Assembly (NCBI RefSeq): GCF_000387765.1
Contig: NZ_ARZA01000203.1
Span: 1 to 64,000, forward strand
Length of the DNA: 64,000 nucleotides
Origin: Caldisalinibacter kiritimatiensis
GTDB taxonomy: Bacteria; Bacillota; Clostridia; Tissierellales; Caldisalinibacteraceae
Direction: 5' to 3'
Shown: piece after piece, positions 56,573 to 64,000 of the stretch
Numbering within the stretch: the first letter of the stretch is position 1
Layout of the letters: each line of letters starts with the position of its first letter
Notes under the pieces: generated by a model
What the model was told of the DNA's origin: nothing
What the model saw: only the letters and a program-made list of their open reading frames with translations
Database searches by the model: none
Program-made: the position numbers and the translations under genes

Positions 56573-57364
56573 CTATATAGCTTGCTTTTCTTTTAATCTA
56601 GCAATTAATTTTGCAACTGCCTCTTTAGTTGTTCCTTCTAGCATTTCACATGTACCATGCTTAGCTGGTGGAGTAAATGATTTCTTAACTTGTGTTGGTG
56701 AACCGTCAAGTCCTATTTGAGTTCTATCAACATCTATATCATCTACTCCCCATACTTTAACTTCTTTTTCACCATATGCTTCATATATACCTTTAATATT
56801 TGGATATCTTGGCTCGTTTAACTCACCGATTGCAGTCAATAATACTGGAAGCTTAGCTTCAATATTATAGTAACCGTCTTCTACAGCTCTGTGAGCTCTT
56901 ACTTTGTCATCTTCTAACTCTAATTCTTCAACATAAGTTATTTGTGGTATTCCTAAATGTTCAGCTATTTGAGGTCCTACTTGAGCTGTGTCTCCATCAA
57001 TCGCTTGTCTACCACAGAATATAATGTCGAAATCTCCAATTTTTCTAATTGCTGATGCTAAAGTTGTTGATGTTGCCCAAGTATCTGCTCCTGCAAATGC
57101 TCTATCACTTAATAGAATTGCCTCATCTGCTCCTATAGCTAAAGCTTCTCTTAATGCTTCATCTGCTTGAGGTGGTCCCATGCTAAGTACTGTAACTTTT
57201 ACATCATCATATTTGTCTTTTAACCTTAACGCTTCTTCTAATGCATTTTTGTCATCTGGGTTTATAATACTTGGAACACCTTCTCTAATTAAAGTTCCTT
57301 TTTTAGGGTCTATTCTAACTTCATTAGTATCAGGAACTTGCTTTACACATACAATTATATTCAT
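56573..57364 (-). CDS. etfB: Electron transfer flavoprotein beta subunit
   Basis: A 263-residue EtfB, partner of EtfA. MNIIVCVKQVPDTNEVRIDPKKGTLIREGVPSIINPDDKNALEEALRLKD, and IIFCGRQAIDGDTAQVGPQIAEHLGIPQ is the nucleotide site; the motif DGDTAQVGP is typical for EtfBs that carry FAD and bifurcate electrons instead of AMP. It lies 58 bp after the dehydrogenase gene. Confidence 0.96.
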   Translation of the reverse strand: MNIIVCVKQVPDTNEVRIDPKKGTLIREGVPSIINPDDKNALEEALRLKDKYDDVKVTVLSMGPPQADEALREALAIGADEAILLSDRAFAGADTWATSTTLASAIRKIGDFDIIFCGRQAIDGDTAQVGPQIAEHLGIPQITYVEELELEDDKVRAHRAVEDGYYNIEAKLPVLLTAIGELNEPRYPNIKGIYEAYGEKEVKVWGVDDIDVDRTQIGLDGSPTQVKKSFTPPAKHGTCEMLEGTTKEAVAKLIARLKEKQAI

Positions 57365-57422
57365 CTCATCTTCCTCCTTTTTTACATTTTCTTACTAACT
57401 ACTAACAGTCAATACTTATCAT

Positions 57423-58562
57423 CTATCTCAATACGTTAGCCGCTATAACCATTCTTTGTACTTGTGAAGTACCTTCGTAGATTTCTGTAATCTTAGCGTC
57501 TCTCATCATTCTTTCTACTGGGTAATCTTTTGTATATCCATATCCACCATGTAATTGTACAGCTTTAGTTGTAACTTCCATAGCAATTTCCGAAGCATAA
57601 AGTTTAGCCATAGCTGCTTCTTTACCATATGATAATCCATTTGCCTTTCTATAAGCTGCATTATAAACTAACCATCTAGCAGCATTTACTTTTGTTTCCA
57701 TGTCTGCAATAATCCATTGTAACCCTTGGAATTTGCCTATTGGTCTACCAAACTGCTCTCTTTCTTTTACATACTTAACTGCCTCATCTAATGCACCTTG
57801 AGCAATTCCTAGTGCCTGTGCACCTATACCAATTCTTCCTCCATCTAATGTCTGCATCGCAACTTTGAATCCTTTACCTTCTTTACCTAATAGATTTTCC
57901 TTAGGTACTTTACAATTTTCAAAAATTAATTCTGCTGTTGCTGAAGCTCTAATACCCATTTTATCTTCAATTTTTCCAATAGAGAATCCTGGAAAATCTT
58001 TTTCTACTATAAAAGCACTTATTCCTCTAGTACCTTTTGACTTGTCAGTCATAGCAAAAACTATATAAACATCTGCTTGCCCACCATTTGTAATAAATAC
58101 TTTTGAACCATTTAATACGTAGTGGTCTCCTTTTAATTCAGCAACTGTTTGCTGTGCTGAAGCATCTGTACCTGCATTAGGTTCAGTTAATGCAAATGCT
58201 CCTAATAATTCACCTTTTGCCATAGGGATTAAATATTTTTGTTTTTGCTCTTCTGTACCAAACTTATAAATTGGCCAGCATCCTAATGATGTATGAGCTG
58301 ATAGAATAACACCTGATGTACCACATCTCTTTGAAAGCTCTTCAACTGCTATTGCATAAGCGATTTCGTCTCCGCCAGCTCCACCATATTCTTTAGGGAA
58401 TGGTATCCCCAACATGTGGTATCTTGCTAGTTTGTCAACAGTTTCTCTAGGATATCTTTCTGTCTCATCAATCTCAGCTGCAATAGGGTCAACTTCTTTT
58501 TCAGTAAATTCTCTCATTACCTTTTGAACCATTTCTTGTTCCTTAGTTAACTTGAATTCCAC
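57423..58562 (-). CDS. Acyl-CoA dehydrogenase, butyryl-CoA dehydrogenase-like
   Basis: A 379-residue short-chain acyl-CoA dehydrogenase. [17 protein letters not shown] and [18 protein letters not shown] are FAD/substrate loops, [21 protein letters not shown] is the C-terminal signature, with the catalytic Glu (YEGTS). GTG 58562 is the start (AAGGAGGG 7 nt upstream), giving the length of Bcd; the longer frame to 58604 lacks a site. With EtfAB it would reduce a 2-enoyl-CoA with NADH and pass electrons to ferredoxin. No crt, hbd or thl genes lie near, so the exact acyl-CoA is open. Controlled by a -24/-12 promoter. Confidence 0.94.
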   Translation of the reverse strand: MEFKLTKEQEMVQKVMREFTEKEVDPIAAEIDETERYPRETVDKLARYHMLGIPFPKEYGGAGGDEIAYAIAVEELSKRCGTSGVILSAHTSLGCWPIYKFGTEEQKQKYLIPMAKGELLGAFALTEPNAGTDASAQQTVAELKGDHYVLNGSKVFITNGGQADVYIVFAMTDKSKGTRGISAFIVEKDFPGFSIGKIEDKMGIRASATAELIFENCKVPKENLLGKEGKGFKVAMQTLDGGRIGIGAQALGIAQGALDEAVKYVKEREQFGRPIGKFQGLQWIIADMETKVNAARWLVYNAAYRKANGLSYGKEAAMAKLYASEIAMEVTTKAVQLHGGYGYTKDYPVERMMRDAKITEIYEGTSQVQRMVIAANVLR

Positions 58563-58641
58563 TTTGTTTCCCTCCTTAATTTTGTTTATATTATTAATTT
58601 TCATTTATTTAGCTAAAAATTTAACTTTCATCTTAATATAT

Positions 58642-58659
58642 ATGCATATCCTGTGCCAA
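58642..58659 (-). promoter_or_regulatory. Sigma-54 (-24/-12) promoter
   Basis: On the minus strand TTGGCACAGGATATGCAT: GG at -24 and GC at -12 with exactly 10 bp between, flanked by the consensus TTGGCAC and nTGCA. It lies 80-97 bp upstream of the dehydrogenase GTG, and the neighbouring gene upstream encodes a sigma-54 activator. Confidence 0.85.
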
Positions 58660-58694
58660 CTTTTAAAAGTTTGTTAATTTTTTATTTATTTATT

Positions 58695-58717
58695 GCTGAA
58701 AACTAGTATATTTCAGC
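58695..58717. promoter_or_regulatory. Palindrome, candidate activator site
   Basis: GCTGAAA-N9-TTTCAGC, a perfect 7-bp inverted repeat 36 bp upstream of the -24 box. Candidate enhancer-like site for the adjacent sigma-54 activator. Confidence 0.5.
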
Positions 58718-58734
58718 TGCCAAAAAACATAAAA

Positions 58735-58773
58735 AAATGAAGCAGAAAGTTTGATACTCTCTACTTCATAATT
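58735..58773 (-). terminator. Terminator or attenuator hairpin
   Basis: ATGAAGTAGAGAGT...ACTTTCTGCTTCAT with TTTTTTTATG behind it on the minus strand. It ends the activator gene transcript; if a promoter at the Rex box is used, it would also lie in the dehydrogenase leader. Confidence 0.75.
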
Positions 58774-58832
58774 TGATATTGTAAATTTTTTGTACACTCT
58801 TTAATATTTAATGTATAATTTCCTCTACGTTA

Positions 58833-58850
58833 TTGTTAATACAATAACAA
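58833..58850. promoter_or_regulatory. Rex-box match
   Basis: TTGTTAATACAATAACAA matches TTGTTAANNNNTTAACAA at 13 of 14 fixed positions. A minus-strand TTAACA-N16-TATACA promoter overlaps it, so NADH-sensing Rex could repress transcription into the dehydrogenase operon. Confidence 0.65.
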
Positions 58851-58920
58851 TCCAATATGTATCGCAATTTATACACGTGTCCGAATATCAAGACAGTTCA
58901 TTTTCAAAGTTTTTTTGCTA

Positions 58921-60996
58921 CTATACATCCTTTATCTGATATTTATCAAGCTTCTCATATAAAGTAGAACGACTTATATTTAAAAGCTTTGCTGCCTTTA
59001 CCCTATTTCCATTAGTATGCTTTAAACAATGTATAATTATTTCTCTTTCAGCATTTTCTATGGCTTGCTTCAGGGAAAATCTACTACTGGTTATGCTTGT
59101 TTTGTTTTTCAGTAAGTAAACAGGTAAATGCATAGGCTTTATAACTTCTCCACAATCAGCTACATTAATAGCCCTTTCTAATACATTTTCTAGTTCCCTT
59201 ACATTCCCTGGCCAATCATGCCTTTTTAGTATATCAACTGATTCTTTACTTACTCCAGGTATATATTTACCTAAATCTTTACTATGTTTTTTTAATAATA
59301 CATTAACAAGCTCTTCTAAGTCCTCTTTTCTCTCCCTTAATGAAGGGACATCTACCCTTATGACATTAAGTCTATAATACAAGTCCTTTCTAAATTTCCC
59401 CTCATTAACTAATGTTTCTAAATCTCTATTAGTAGCTGCAATTATTCTAACGTCTACACTTATTGGCGTATTAGAACCAACTGGCTCTATCTCTTTTTCC
59501 TGTAAAACTCTAAGTATCTTAGCTTGCATCTCAAGGGGCATGTCCCCTATTTCGTCTAAGAAAATAGTTCCTTGATGAGCCAATTGAAATTTTCCTATCT
59601 TTCCACCACGTTTGGCTCCAGTAAATGCTCCTTCTGAATATCCAAACAGCTCTGATTCTAGTAACTCATAGGGTATAGCTGCACAATTCATCTTAATAAA
59701 TGGCCCTAAATGTCTTGGACTAGCATTATGGATACTGTGGGCAAATAGTTCTTTACCTGTTCCACTTTCTCCTGTTATGAGTACAGTTGAATTGCTTTTA
59801 GATGCTATTTTAGCAATTTTTTTTGTCTCTTTCATCTTATAGCTATTATCAGGTATATTTTCAAAAGAATATTTTACTTGTCTTACTCGTTTCAACTCAT
59901 CCTTATAGTAATCAAGTTCATTCTGTATGACAGTTAACTTTTTAGCAAGTGATTTAACTTCTTGTATATCTCTAAACATAATTTTACCAATAGCCCCTAT
60001 AACTTTATCATTTTCTTTTATAGGTATTCTCATAGCCACTATTTTATTTTCTCCTATTTCTTGTATATCTCCTATTTCTGCTTCACCTGTTTCTAGAATA
60101 ATATGAAGTCTTGTATTCTGAATAACTTCTGTTACATGCTTACCTATAACATCTTTCACATTTACATTCAAAAACTCGGCATATGAATCGTTCATCATAA
60201 TTATTTTTCCTTCTTCGTCTACTACAACAATTCCATCATATACATTTTCTAGTATAGTTTTTAAAGTACGTGTCAAATTTTTTTCATTACTTAACTCCTT
60301 TATTGCGTTTTCAAGTTCAGTAATATCTTGGAAAGTGGCTATTGCTCCTACTACTTGGTTATTTCTAATTATAGGAGTTTTATTTACTATTACATTAAGT
60401 CCGTTTATTAAACACTTTTCTCCTAACTGTGACTCACCCGTTTCTAATACCTTTTTTAATTCAAAATTGTGTATAATATCCTCTGCTTTCTTTTCTAATA
60501 CTTCACTTTCACTCTTGTTTATTATTTTAAGGGCTGACTCATTTATGCTTATAATTTTTCCATTTTTATTGACAGCTAATATACCATTATGTGTATGCTT
60601 TAAAATAGCTTCTAACTCTTCTGTAACGTAACTACTTTTTTTATAATATGCTTTCAACATGTCTGAAACTGTTATTATACCTATCAATTTCTCATCTTTA
60701 TCCACAATAGGTACTCTACTTATTCCCATATTAAATATTTTATCTGTCTTAGTATCACCATCTACACATAAAACCCTTTTTCTCATAATCTCATCTACTT
60801 GGCAATCAGAATCTATGTTTAATTTAATTGCTTTAAATAATTCCCTCTCAGTAACTATTCCAACCAGCTTATTATCGTCATCAACCACTGGCAAACTTTG
60901 AAAATTATTCTCCAACATAATAGATGTAGCTTGTCTAATACTCATCTCTTTTGTTATACTTATAGGATTTTTTGTCATCAAATCTCTAACCTTCAA
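58921..60996 (-). CDS. Sigma-54-dependent activator with CBS pair and two PAS domains
   Basis: A 691-residue enhancer-binding protein. Order: two CBS domains (about 1-115; MKVRDLMTKNPISI..., VDEIMRKRVLCVDGD) that can bind adenine nucleotides or SAM; PAS (about 125-230; HTHNGILAVNKNGKIISINESAL); second PAS (about 245-350; VYDGIVVVDEEGKIIMMNDSYAEF); AAA+ (about 390-620) with Walker A GESGTGKELFA, the sigma-54 contact motif GAFTGA in SEGAFTGAKRGG, and Walker B IFLDEIGDM; Fis-type HTH at the end (NRVKAAKLLNISRSTLYEKL). TTG 60996 after GGGGGTG is the best start. It sits upstream of the dehydrogenase-etf operon, which has a sigma-54 promoter. Confidence 0.94.
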   Translation of the reverse strand: MKVRDLMTKNPISITKEMSIRQATSIMLENNFQSLPVVDDDNKLVGIVTERELFKAIKLNIDSDCQVDEIMRKRVLCVDGDTKTDKIFNMGISRVPIVDKDEKLIGIITVSDMLKAYYKKSSYVTEELEAILKHTHNGILAVNKNGKIISINESALKIINKSESEVLEKKAEDIIHNFELKKVLETGESQLGEKCLINGLNVIVNKTPIIRNNQVVGAIATFQDITELENAIKELSNEKNLTRTLKTILENVYDGIVVVDEEGKIIMMNDSYAEFLNVNVKDVIGKHVTEVIQNTRLHIILETGEAEIGDIQEIGENKIVAMRIPIKENDKVIGAIGKIMFRDIQEVKSLAKKLTVIQNELDYYKDELKRVRQVKYSFENIPDNSYKMKETKKIAKIASKSNSTVLITGESGTGKELFAHSIHNASPRHLGPFIKMNCAAIPYELLESELFGYSEGAFTGAKRGGKIGKFQLAHQGTIFLDEIGDMPLEMQAKILRVLQEKEIEPVGSNTPISVDVRIIAATNRDLETLVNEGKFRKDLYYRLNVIRVDVPSLRERKEDLEELVNVLLKKHSKDLGKYIPGVSKESVDILKRHDWPGNVRELENVLERAINVADCGEVIKPMHLPVYLLKNKTSITSSRFSLKQAIENAEREIIIHCLKHTNGNRVKAAKLLNISRSTLYEKLDKYQIKDV

Positions 60997-61040
60997 TGCC
61001 TTCACCCCCAAATCTTAAATCCCATATACCCATATATTCC

Positions 61041-61066
61041 AAAAAAAGACCATCATAAGATGGTCT
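61041..61066 (-). terminator. Terminator of rex
   Basis: GAGACCATC-TTAT-GATGGTC followed by seven T on the minus strand. Confidence 0.9.
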
Positions 61067-61098
61067 CGAAAAAAGCAGCTTTAATAATAAGATATATT

Positions 61099-61740
61099 TT
61101 ATTCTTGTTCACTATAACACTTTAATAAATACGATAATGTAAATAAACTTTCACTTAAATGTACATTCTCTACTACTACATCTTCAGGCACTTTAATATC
61201 GTTAGGTGCAAAATTCCATATTGCTTTAACTCCTGCTTTTACTAATCTATCAGCAGTATCTTGACTATATTCTTTAGGTGTACATATTACTCCTATATCA
61301 ACTTCATTCTCGGCTATAAACTCTTCCAGACTATCAACATCTTTTATTTCAATATCTCTAATCTTTAAGCCTATTAATTTAGGGTTTTTATCAAAAAGTG
61401 CTAATACTTCAAATCCTTCGTCTTGAAATCCTTTATAGTTCGCTATAGCCTGACCGATATTACCTGCTCCTACTATTATAGTATAATACTTTCTATCTAG
61501 TCCCAATATTTTACCTAAAGCATTTCTTAATTCCTCAACGTTGTAACCATATCCTTGCTGACCAAATCCTCCGAAGTTGTTTAAGTCTTGTCTTATCTGA
61601 GAAGCAGTAAATCCTGTTAGTCTACTTAATTCTTTTGATGATATTCTAGTTATGTCTTTTTCGAGTAATTCTTCGAGATATCTATAGTATTTAGGTAATC
61701 TTCTAATAACTGCCATTGACACTCTTCTACTTTTTCCCAT
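61099..61740 (-). CDS. rex: Redox-sensing repressor Rex
   Basis: A 213-residue NADH/NAD+-sensing repressor. The winged-helix N-terminus is MAVIRRLPKYYRYLEELLEKDITRISSKELSRLTGFTASQIRQDLNNFGGFGQQGYGYNVEEL; the Rossmann domain has TIIVGAGNIGQAIANYKGF and the WNFAPNDIKVP loop. It represses fermentation and electron-transfer genes when NADH is low. ATG 61740 follows GAGGTG. A consensus promoter lies upstream and a Rex-box match lies before the dehydrogenase-etf operon nearby. Confidence 0.97.
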   Translation of the reverse strand: MGKSRRVSMAVIRRLPKYYRYLEELLEKDITRISSKELSRLTGFTASQIRQDLNNFGGFGQQGYGYNVEELRNALGKILGLDRKYYTIIVGAGNIGQAIANYKGFQDEGFEVLALFDKNPKLIGLKIRDIEIKDVDSLEEFIAENEVDIGVICTPKEYSQDTADRLVKAGVKAIWNFAPNDIKVPEDVVVENVHLSESLFTLSYLLKCYSEQE

Positions 61741-61801
61741 ATACCCGCACCTCACTAACATCTATTTATATCTCACTAAAGCCGGTATTGAAATCGTATT
61801 C

Positions 61802-61830
61802 ATTATATCAATCCGTTAATAATTTGTCAA
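61802..61830 (-). promoter_or_regulatory. Consensus SigA promoter of rex
   Basis: TTGACA, 17-bp spacer, TATAAT on the minus strand: identical to the vegetative consensus, 60-90 bp upstream of the ATG. Confidence 0.9.
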
Positions 61831-62253
61831 TATCTACCTTGTACTAAACGTATCATTATTTTTATTTATAACAAATTCCTATTTATAATAGCATTATACT
61901 TTTAATAAAGCAAGTCTTAGTAGTTGTAAAAAAATTACTATACGAATTTATGGTATTTTATGCATTTAAAAAACTAAATAACATGTTTGTTTAATTTACT
62001 GTATTTTTCTGTTAAAATTTATATATACTAATCATCCTAATTAATTATACCCAAATAAATAGAATTTAAAACATAACAAAATTATTTTTGGCTTTTGCCA
62101 AAAACATTTGTACTAAATTTATGTACTAAATGCTTAGTACTGGGTACTAGTTATTAGCCATTAGGTAAATAGATTTATACGAAAAGCAAACAGCAATTAT
62201 CCAAATTAATTTTACATTTTACATTTTCAATTTCTTACCGAGGAGTGATAAAC
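61831..62253. other. Gap between rex and the ABC-F gene
   Basis: No gene seen. The first half is plain AT-rich DNA. From about 62105 come mosaic repeat words: TTTGTACTAAATTTATGTACTAAATGCTTAGTACTGGGTACTAGTTATTAGCCATTAGG, then AAGCAAACAGC and TTTTACATTTTACATTTTCAATTT right up to the ribosome site of the next gene. A promoter for that gene was not identified. Confidence 0.6.
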
Positions 62254-64000
62254 ATGATAGTTCTATCATGTAATAATATATCTAAAAGCTATGTAGTGGA
62301 CAAAATACTTGATAATGTTAGCTTTACTTTACAAGAAAATGAAAAAGTTGGTCTTATTGGACTAAATGGTGCAGGTAAAACTACTTTATTTAAAATTTTA
62401 GCTGGAAAAATTCCAAAGGACTCAGGTGATATATATGTATCAAAAGACTGTAAAATTGGATATCTAGAGCAACAAACACAAATATATAGCGAAAAATCTA
62501 TTTTTGATGAATGCTTAGAAGTCTTTAAAGACTTAATCGATATGGAAAAACAATTAAGAGAATTAGAAAATCAAATTTCAATTGAAGGTCAAAATGAATC
62601 ATCGAGTAAATTAAATTCATTAATGCAGAGATATTCTAACTTATCGGAAGAATTCAACTCAAGAAATGGATACGGATATAAAAGTGAAATTAGAGGAATA
62701 TTAAAAGGACTTGGCTTTAATGAAAAACAATTTGACCTCCCATTACACCAACTAAGTGGTGGACAAAAATCAAGAGTACATTTAGCAAAACTACTTTTGC
62801 AAAAGCCCGATATTTTATTATTAGATGAACCTACTAATCACCTTGACATGGAAGCCGTATCTTGGTTAGAAAAATATATTAAAGAATATAGAGGAGCGGC
62901 AATAATTATATCCCATGATAGATACTTCCTAGACTCTACAGTGTCAAGAATATTACTACTAGAGAACTCTATTATAAAATCATATAATGGAAATTATACA
63001 ACCTTTATGAAAAAGAAAAAAAAGGAAAGAGAACTACTTCAGAAAAAATATGAAGAACAACAAAAGGAAATTAAAAGACAGGAGGAAATAATAAGGTCTT
63101 TATCTCAAGGTGGCAAGAGAGCAATCAGACAAGCTAAAAGTAGGCAAAAGATGCTAGATAAAATGAAAGTTATTGATAAGCCCGTTAGTAATAATAAAAA
63201 AAGCTCTATAAGATTTGAGCCTAAAATAAAAAGTGGTAATGATGTGCTCAAAGTTCGAAGCCTAGTAAAGCATTACGATAATATAAAATTATTTGAAAAC
63301 ATAAGTTTCGATATATATAAAGGTGAAAAGGTTGGTTTAATCGGACCTAATGGTATAGGTAAAACTACATTATTAAAAATAATAATGAATCAAATAGATT
63401 ATTCAGAAGGTGAAATAACCTTAGGTCACCATGTTAATATAGGTTACTATGACCAAGAACAGTCAAATCTCAATGCTGACAAAACTGTAGTAGATGAAAT
63501 ATGGGATGAACATCCTTTATTTAATCACTATAAAGTTAGAAAAATGCTTGCTCAATTTTTATTTCAAGGTGAAGATATATTTAAACTTGTAAGTGAATTA
63601 AGTGGTGGAGAAAAAAGCAGATTGGCCCTTTTAAAACTAATGCTATCTGAAGCGAACTTTTTACTAATGGACGAACCTACTAATCACTTAGATATAGATT
63701 CAAAGGAAGCTTTAGAAGATTCGCTGTTAAATTACAAAGGTACTTTACTTGTAATATCTCACGATAGATACTTTTTAAATAAAGTTACTGATAAAATATT
63801 AGAACTAACTCCAAATAGGGTTAATGAGTATTTAGGTAACTATGACTACTATTTAGAAAAGAAAAACGCTATGAATGAAGAAACTGAAGATTTGCCTAAG
63901 AAAACTAAAACTCAAATTAAAATAGAACGTAAAAAAGAAAAAGAGAAAAGAAAGTTAATAAGAAAAAAGAAAAATATGCTTAGAGATATCGAGAAAAAAA
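62254..64000 (+). CDS. ABC-F family ATPase, C-terminus cut off by the window edge
   Basis: The frame begins at ATG 62254 (GAGGAG 8 nt upstream) and stays open for 582 codons to the window end. Two ABC cassettes are present: Walker A GLNGAGKTT and GPNGIGKTT, signatures LSGGQKSR and LSGGEKSR, Walker B ILLLDEPTNHLDM and FLLMDEPTNHLDI, and SHDRYFL in both. A charged linker of about 80 residues with KKKKKERELLQKKYEEQQKEIKRQEE connects them, and there is no membrane domain. ABC-F proteins bind the ribosome; some give antibiotic protection, others (YdiF/YfmR/EttA types) help translation. The long Lys-rich tail that begins before the edge suits a YdiF-like housekeeping member. No leader peptide or attenuator typical of resistance genes was seen. 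Confidence 0.9.
   Translation, partial: MIVLSCNNISKSYVVDKILDNVSFTLQENEKVGLIGLNGAGKTTLFKILAGKIPKDSGDIYVSKDCKIGYLEQQTQIYSEKSIFDECLEVFKDLIDMEKQLRELENQISIEGQNESSSKLNSLMQRYSNLSEEFNSRNGYGYKSEIRGILKGLGFNEKQFDLPLHQLSGGQKSRVHLAKLLLQKPDILLLDEPTNHLDMEAVSWLEKYIKEYRGAAIIISHDRYFLDSTVSRILLLENSIIKSYNGNYTTFMKKKKKERELLQKKYEEQQKEIKRQEEIIRSLSQGGKRAIRQAKSRQKMLDKMKVIDKPVSNNKKSSIRFEPKIKSGNDVLKVRSLVKHYDNIKLFENISFDIYKGEKVGLIGPNGIGKTTLLKIIMNQIDYSEGEITLGHHVNIGYYDQEQSNLNADKTVVDEIWDEHPLFNHYKVRKMLAQFLFQGEDIFKLVSELSGGEKSRLALLKLMLSEANFLLMDEPTNHLDIDSKEALEDSLLNYKGTLLVISHDRYFLNKVTDKILELTPNRVNEYLGNYDYYLEKKNAMNEETEDLPKKTKTQIKIERKKEKEKRKLIRKKKNMLRDIEKK

Overview
The window reads as chromosome from an AT-rich, anaerobic, endospore-forming Firmicute of the Clostridia. 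Supporting signs are strong Shine-Dalgarno sites with many TTG/GTG starts, CotF-type spore coat genes, Rex, a Bcd/EtfBA flavin system, oxygen-sensitive radical SAM enzymes, CIRCE-controlled groESL and a one-chain PurL. No rRNA, tRNA, CRISPR array, phage or intact insertion sequence was seen. The genus cannot be named from the sequence alone.

Layout. 0-3 kb: a truncated SLH-domain protein, a Nudix hydrolase, an Rpn-type nuclease with a 12-bp repeat tail, and a YibE/F membrane protein. 3.2-12.9 kb: an iron/heme region, with feoA-feoA-feoB plus two accessory genes, then an ABC importer, flavodoxin and radical SAM operon that looks like heme uptake and anaerobic heme opening, then a divergent AraC regulator and a DUF3793 gene. 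Fur-box matches precede every unit. 12.9-22.9 kb: a carbohydrate region with two units. One is nagB - chrA pair - anaerobic sulfatase-maturating enzyme; the other is GH4 glycosidase - DUF3604-like gene (frameshifted) - PTS EIIBC - cytosolic Cys-type sulfatase; an RpiR regulator lies between them. I read this as import and intracellular desulfation of a sulfated amino-sugar glycoside, with the ChrA pair as candidate sulfate exporter. 23-27 kb: a second YibE/F protein, an alkaline phosphatase behind a long Pho-box array, and two small unknown ORFs.

27-46.6 kb: purine metabolism. purL-K-E-C-F-M-N-H-D all run on the minus strand; a purine permease, a PLP aminotransferase, guaA and guaB follow. 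The permease and guaB each carry a guanine riboswitch with an intrinsic terminator. 46.7-55 kb: a LarC-like fragment protein, two spore coat genes, groESL, DUF554, an OGG-type DNA glycosylase, NADP-glutamate dehydrogenase and a P-loop/Gls24 protein. 55-61.8 kb: acyl-CoA dehydrogenase - etfB - etfA (with ferredoxin domain), a sigma-54 activator with CBS and PAS domains, and rex. The control region upstream of the dehydrogenase holds a clear -24/-12 promoter and a Rex-box match, which ties it to both neighbouring regulators. The window ends inside an ABC-F ATPase gene.

A second layer is repetitive DNA in the intergenic gaps from about 29 to 62 kb. It is a mosaic of short degenerate words (AGTTCTTAGCTCT, TAGAGTAT, AAATTTTAAAATTG, GCGAATAGCGAA and relatives), resembling the short tandemly repeated sequences of cyanobacteria, and it begins directly at, or even encodes, the stop codons of purF, purN and the DUF554 gene. 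A separate set of REP-like GGGGTCAGGCCTGA words sits in other gaps. All functional statements are read from the sequence without database searches.
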